DNA from: Candidatus Nanohaloarchaea archaeon
GTDB taxonomy: Archaea > EX4484-52 > GLR71
Assembly (NCBI GenBank): GCA_030671745.1
Contig: DAOVHT010000067.1
Span: 1 to 5,753, forward strand
DNA: 5,753 nt
Reading direction: 5' to 3'
In this document: positions 4,493 through 5,753 of the stretch, piece after piece
How the letters are laid out: the number at the start of each line of letters is the position of its first letter
How positions within the stretch are numbered: position 1 is the first letter of the stretch
Notes under the pieces: model-generated
Seen by the model: only the letters and a program-made list of their open reading frames with translations
Told to the model about the DNA's origin: nothing
The model's database searches: none
Translations under genes and position numbers: made by a program

Positions 4493-5119
4493 ATGCCTAA
4501 AAACATAAAAGTTCACAATGTTGTCGCTTCAGGTGGTTTTGACAAGAAAGTACCACTGACCCGTCTTTCTGTCGGTCTTAACCGCACAGAGTATGAACCA
4601 GAACAGTTTCCAGGTCTTGTGTACCGGTTAGAGAACCCAAAAGCTGCCGCCCTGATATTCAATTCAGGAAAGATTGTCTGCACGGGGACAAAGTCAGTTG
4701 CTCAGGCTCATGAAGCCGTTGCAAATCTACTGAAAGACATCCAAGGAATAGATCCAGAAGTGACCGCGGTGAATGACCTAACTATCCAGAACATGGTCGC
4801 ATCAACATTTTTCCCTACTGAACTTAATCTGAACAAGATAGCTTTCGATCTTGAAGGCACAGAATACGAACCGGAACAGTTCCCGGGTCTTGTCTATCGT
4901 CTGGATGGTCCAAAAGTAGTATTCCTTCTTTTCAAGTCAGGAAAAGTGATCTGCACAGGTGCAAAGAGTCACGAGATGATTGAGGAAAGCGTCATCAAGC
5001 TACGAAGCAATCTGAGCGCTATAGACATAGATCTTGGTGATGATGGCTCTGTTGAAGCTGAATCAATCGAAGATGAATCAGTCGATGCAAAACCTCTGGA
5101 TGAAAAATTGGTTGAATAA
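4493..5119 (+). CDS. tbp: TATA-box-binding protein TBP
   Basis: General transcription factor that binds and bends the TATA box and recruits TFB and RNA polymerase. 208 residues from ATG 4493. There are two direct repeats of the saddle fold, about residues 5-88 and 96-178. Each contains the identical 15-residue block TEYEPEQFPGLVYRL, followed by a SGK(I/V)(V/I)CTG(T/A)KS strand-helix. The four DNA-kinking phenylalanines are all present: F39 and F56 in repeat 1, F130 and F147 in repeat 2. A C-terminal tail of about 28 residues (from about 181) is strongly acidic (ESIEDES, DEKLVE); short acidic tails are common in archaeal TBPs, but this one is long. Repeat 1 begins unusually, with ASGGFDKKVPLTRLSVGL. 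The gene has its own TATA box, a hairpin leader and a GGAGG SD. T-runs follow the stop, and mcm begins 96 bases downstream, so it is probably a separate unit. Confidence 0.97.
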   Translation: MPKNIKVHNVVASGGFDKKVPLTRLSVGLNRTEYEPEQFPGLVYRLENPKAAALIFNSGKIVCTGTKSVAQAHEAVANLLKDIQGIDPEVTAVNDLTIQNMVASTFFPTELNLNKIAFDLEGTEYEPEQFPGLVYRLDGPKVVFLLFKSGKVICTGAKSHEMIEESVIKLRSNLSAIDIDLGDDGSVEAESIEDESVDAKPLDEKLVE

Positions 5120-5135
5120 TTACCTTTTCACTTCA

Positions 5136-5159
5136 TTTTTTCTTAATTTTTTAACTTTT
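5136..5159 (+). terminator. Oligo-T terminator zone after tbp
   Basis: Three T runs (T6 at 5136-5141, T6 at 5147-5152, T4 at 5156-5159) begin 16 bases after the tbp stop, with no strong hairpin. This is the usual form of an archaeal intrinsic terminator. Confidence 0.7.
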
Positions 5160-5179
5160 ACAGTCGTAAGTGTCAACAA

Positions 5180-5213
5180 GACTTATTAAATTAATCTATA
5201 TAATTATTAAGTC
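5180..5213. promoter_or_regulatory. mcm promoter with imperfect inverted repeat
   Basis: GACTTATTAA (5180-5189) and TTATTAAGTC (5204-5213) are reverse complements at 9 of 10 positions, separated by 14 bases. The right arm ends two bases before the mcm ATG. CTATATAA (5196-5203) is too close to the ATG to serve a leaderless start. TTATTAAATTAA (5183-5194) is better placed (about 27 bases), so the left arm overlaps the likely TATA box. Confidence 0.45.
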
Positions 5214-5215
5214 CT

Positions 5216-5753
5216 ATGGACTACTCTGATGTATTGAAAAAATTTGAAATATTTCTGACAGACATATGTTACAAACAGCTTTTGAAAGCTGTCCAGGAGT
5301 CACAACCTCTAGTGATACCCTATGAGACACTTGAACGTTTTGATCCTGAACTTTTCGATCATTTTCTAGATAAGCCTGAAGAATGTCTTCAGGCCGCAGA
5401 AGAGGCCATGTCAAACATAGACCTTGGTACTGAGGAACTGGAAAAAAAGGTACCTTTAAGGATAATGGATATCCCCGACACTGAAAAGATCATGATAAAG
5501 AACTTGCGAAGCTATCATCTTTCAAAATTCATAGGTGTCGAGGGTCTGATCAAGCAGGCAAGTGAGGTACGTCCTGAGATAACATTTGCGACCTGGGAAT
5601 GCCAGTCCTGCGGTGAGAAGATAGCCATGCTTCAGGAGGAGGATACCCTCGAAAAACCTTACATGTGTGAATGCGGCAACAAGCGCGGTTTCCAGCTGAT
5701 AAACCGTAAGATGATAGATGTCCAGCGCATAGTGGTTGAAGAGTCTCCTGAAT
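5216..5753 (+). CDS. mcm: Replicative helicase MCM, N-terminal part (3'-partial)
   Basis: The frame is open from ATG 5216 to the end of the window (179 codons plus one base), so the AAA+ motor lies outside. The ring-shaped MCM helicase unwinds DNA at the replication fork. Residues 1-95 match the helical A domain (MDYSDVLKKFEIFL..., PLRIMDIPDTEKIMIKNLR). NLRSYHLSKFIGVEGLIKQA at 96-115 and SEVRPEITFATWECQSCGE are the classic MCM OB-fold pattern. Zinc ligands are C129-x2-C132 and C151-x-C153, a CxC second pair as in other archaeal MCMs. The part ends with INRKMIDVQRIVVEESPE, the conserved VDxQxIxxQExPE-like strand. Upstream in-frame TAA at 5192-5194 and no alternative start codon fix ATG 5216. 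There is no SD, so the mRNA is probably leaderless. It lies downstream of tbp behind a T-rich terminator. Confidence 0.95.
   Translation, partial: MDYSDVLKKFEIFLTDICYKQLLKAVQESQPLVIPYETLERFDPELFDHFLDKPEECLQAAEEAMSNIDLGTEELEKKVPLRIMDIPDTEKIMIKNLRSYHLSKFIGVEGLIKQASEVRPEITFATWECQSCGEKIAMLQEEDTLEKPYMCECGNKRGFQLINRKMIDVQRIVVEESPE

Noticed and set aside
5214..5414. Minus-strand open frame near the window end
   Set aside because: It is a shadow of the mcm reading frame, which runs off the window and has OB-fold and zinc motifs.
1..5753. CRISPR arrays, tRNA or rRNA genes, insertion sequences
   Set aside because: I saw no regularly spaced direct repeats, cloverleaf patterns, rRNA motifs or transposase-like frames.

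Overview
The window is archaeal chromosomal DNA. It encodes a two-repeat TATA-binding protein and the start of an MCM helicase. It also carries a DUF99 (UPF0215) protein, which is almost exclusively archaeal, and several TATA boxes about 25-30 bases upstream of start codons, the spacing expected for leaderless or nearly leaderless archaeal mRNAs. Shine-Dalgarno (SD) sites (GGAGG, GGAG, GTGAT) also occur. Base composition is moderately AT-rich. The lineage cannot be fixed by eye. The membrane-anchored proteins with a WHPLS motif recall uncultivated DPANN-type archaea, while the deaminase, CYTH and DUF99 genes are common in Euryarchaeota; I leave it unresolved.

Layout. (1) Bases 1-1251, plus strand: an SAH/MTA/5'-deoxyadenosine deaminase missing only its first residues at the window edge. 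(2) Bases 1260-4213, minus strand, five genes read right to left: a CYTH-domain (triphosphate-tunnel) protein, an unrecognised 48-residue protein behind a potentially structured leader, a DUF99 endonuclease-V-like protein, and two tandem paralogues of a membrane-anchored extracellular protein. The deaminase and the last paralogue are convergent, with 8 bases between their stops. (3) Bases 4214-4492: a divergent control region with palindromes, the tbp TATA box and a leader hairpin. (4) Bases 4493-5753, plus strand: tbp, an oligo-T terminator zone, then the mcm N-terminal domain, running off the window end.

The most distinctive part is the tandem pair at 1260-2730. The two genes share their promoter, a short cytoplasmic head, one membrane segment and an extracellular WHPLS stalk (73 residues with 3 differences; about 92% DNA identity over 215 bases, counted by eye). 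They then change abruptly at a Gly/Ser linker into unrelated C-terminal domains. One is a phage tail-collar domain; the other is an unrecognised domain with two HTH tripeptides. This looks like a common anchor module carrying exchangeable tail-fibre-like heads on a cellular surface protein.

The control regions also stand out. Inverted repeats bracket the promoter elements of the collar gene and of mcm. The tbp mRNA leader has a hairpin next to its SD. The leader of the small gene can fold as a three-way junction. tbp and mcm are the general transcription and replication genes. The minus-strand genes do not form a recognisable single pathway.
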